A DNA stretch of 5,190 nucleotides from Syntrophobacteria bacterium (lineage in GTDB: Bacteria; Desulfobacterota; DSWW01). This document shows positions 4,529-5,190 of this stretch, piece by piece. The stretch lies in the NCBI GenBank assembly GCA_030145435.1, contig JAQYVQ010000311.1, forward strand, positions 1 through 5,190. The letters are read 5' to 3'. The notes beneath the pieces were generated by a model, which ran no database searches, was not told the DNA's origin, and saw only the letters and a list, made by a program, of their open reading frames with translations. Numbering within the stretch: the stretch's first letter is position 1; every line of letters begins with the position of its first letter. A program made the translations under genes and the position numbers.

Positions 4529-5190
4529 ATGTTGCGAACGAACCACCCCTTGAACTTCCCGTATGGACTCACCCTACTCGCCTGTGTTCTCTTACTCCTG
4601 ACGGGCACTGCAGTAAACGCACAAGAGAAAGCATCAGTAGCAGTCTCAGAAGAGACAGGACCAATCTCCATCGACGAAGACCAGGCAGCCGACGACCCAC
4701 AGGAGGATGACAAAGCCTCGAAACCTCCGGCAGAGGTTATGGCGCCTCCCATGATGACCCCTGCCCAGTCACCCCCTGCCTTCGACCCCAAGAAATACGA
4801 CTGGATTCGCCTCACCTCAGGGGAATGGCTCAAGGGCGACATCCTCTCGATGCGAGACAACAAGTTCGAGTTCGACAGCGACGAAATGGACGAGCAGAAC
4901 TTCGACTGGGAAGACATAGCGGAGCTGCGCTCATCCCGGAAGTACACCTACGTCCTCACAGACCGCAAGTCCCTGATAGGCACCGCCCTGATTCTGGACG
5001 AAGAATTCGTGATTTCTGTCGATGGTGAAGAACGGGTCCTGAATCGTGCCGATTTGATGTCGATCATCCCGGCCGGGACAAGGGAGTGGGACCGGTGGGA
5101 CGGCAAGCTGAGTGTCGGGCTGGCCTTCCGGCGGGGCAACACGGACCAGACGGATCTTACTTATCAGGCATTTGTCCGCCGCAGGGCCGC
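4529..5190 (+). CDS. DUF481 family outer-membrane protein, N-terminal part (runs off the window)
   Basis: The frame from ATG 4529 stays open to the right edge, giving 220 residues. Residues 1-31 look like a signal peptide (hydrophobic core 11-28, cleavage after VNA). An acidic and proline-rich linker follows (about 38-85). A soluble segment then begins with YDWIRLTSGEWLKGDI (90-105) and continues with FEFDSDEMDEQNFDWEDI (113-130). From about 191, DGKLSVGLAFRRGNTDQTDL is the typical entry into the DUF481 beta-barrel domain (YdiY-like, 'salt-induced outer membrane protein'), with the family's GNTDQT motif at 203-208. Most of the barrel lies beyond the window. The product is predicted to reside in the outer membrane; its substrate is unknown. 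No clear Shine-Dalgarno precedes the ATG. The frame is open further upstream (GTG at 4466), but only the 4529 start places a signal peptide at the N-terminus. Confidence 0.9.
   Translation, partial: MLRTNHPLNFPYGLTLLACVLLLLTGTAVNAQEKASVAVSEETGPISIDEDQAADDPQEDDKASKPPAEVMAPPMMTPAQSPPAFDPKKYDWIRLTSGEWLKGDILSMRDNKFEFDSDEMDEQNFDWEDIAELRSSRKYTYVLTDRKSLIGTALILDEEFVISVDGEERVLNRADLMSIIPAGTREWDRWDGKLSVGLAFRRGNTDQTDLTYQAFVRRRA

Noticed and set aside
4339..4947. A 202-codon minus-strand open frame opposite the DUF481 gene.
   Set aside because: Its translation is Ser/Gly-rich antisense of the DUF481 coding region with no family resemblance.

Overview
The window looks like a chromosomal segment of a Gram-negative bacterium. 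Every recognisable gene product is directed to the cell envelope: signal peptides, a lipoprotein leader, an OmpA-type peptidoglycan-binding domain, a DUF481 outer-membrane protein and a YkuD-type L,D-transpeptidase remnant. Base composition is moderately GC-rich by eye. I cannot name a genus from the sequence; the gene content would suit a proteobacterium or a Nitrospirota/NC10-like lineage, and that is only inference.

Layout. The window opens with the last 21 codons of an unidentified gene. Its stop overlaps the start of a small secreted protein (63-281) of a 'VVGRP...SVAGVARRT' type. The next ~300 bases (282-577) hold a decayed C-terminal piece of an IS3-family transposase on the minus strand. 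An intact gene for a secreted DUF1254/DUF1214 protein follows (628-2232). After it, 2233-2501 holds a GC-rich set of hairpins joined directly to the last ~43 codons of an L,D-transpeptidase gene (to 2445), including its catalytic Gly-Cys motif. Next comes the first ~80 codons of a lipoprotein gene (2502-2762), which stops abruptly and looks truncated. Convergent to these, on the minus strand, is an intact gene for a secreted von Willebrand factor A plus OmpA-domain protein (2891-3982). A ~550-base divergent intergenic region with several inverted repeats and a C-rich tract separates it from a DUF481 protein gene (4529 to the window end, incomplete).

Reading the region as a whole: two complete genes (DUF1254/1214 and VWA-OmpA) and one running off the edge (DUF481) sit among three gene fragments (IS3 transposase, L,D-transpeptidase, lipoprotein). 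The 1-2760 side looks like a site of repeated insertion and deletion. The VWA-OmpA and DUF481 genes are divergently arranged and could share control of envelope functions. I saw no CRISPR array, tRNA or rRNA, and nothing I would call a clearly new defence or metabolic system. The best leads are the two gene fragments with unusual junctions and the structured DNA beside them.
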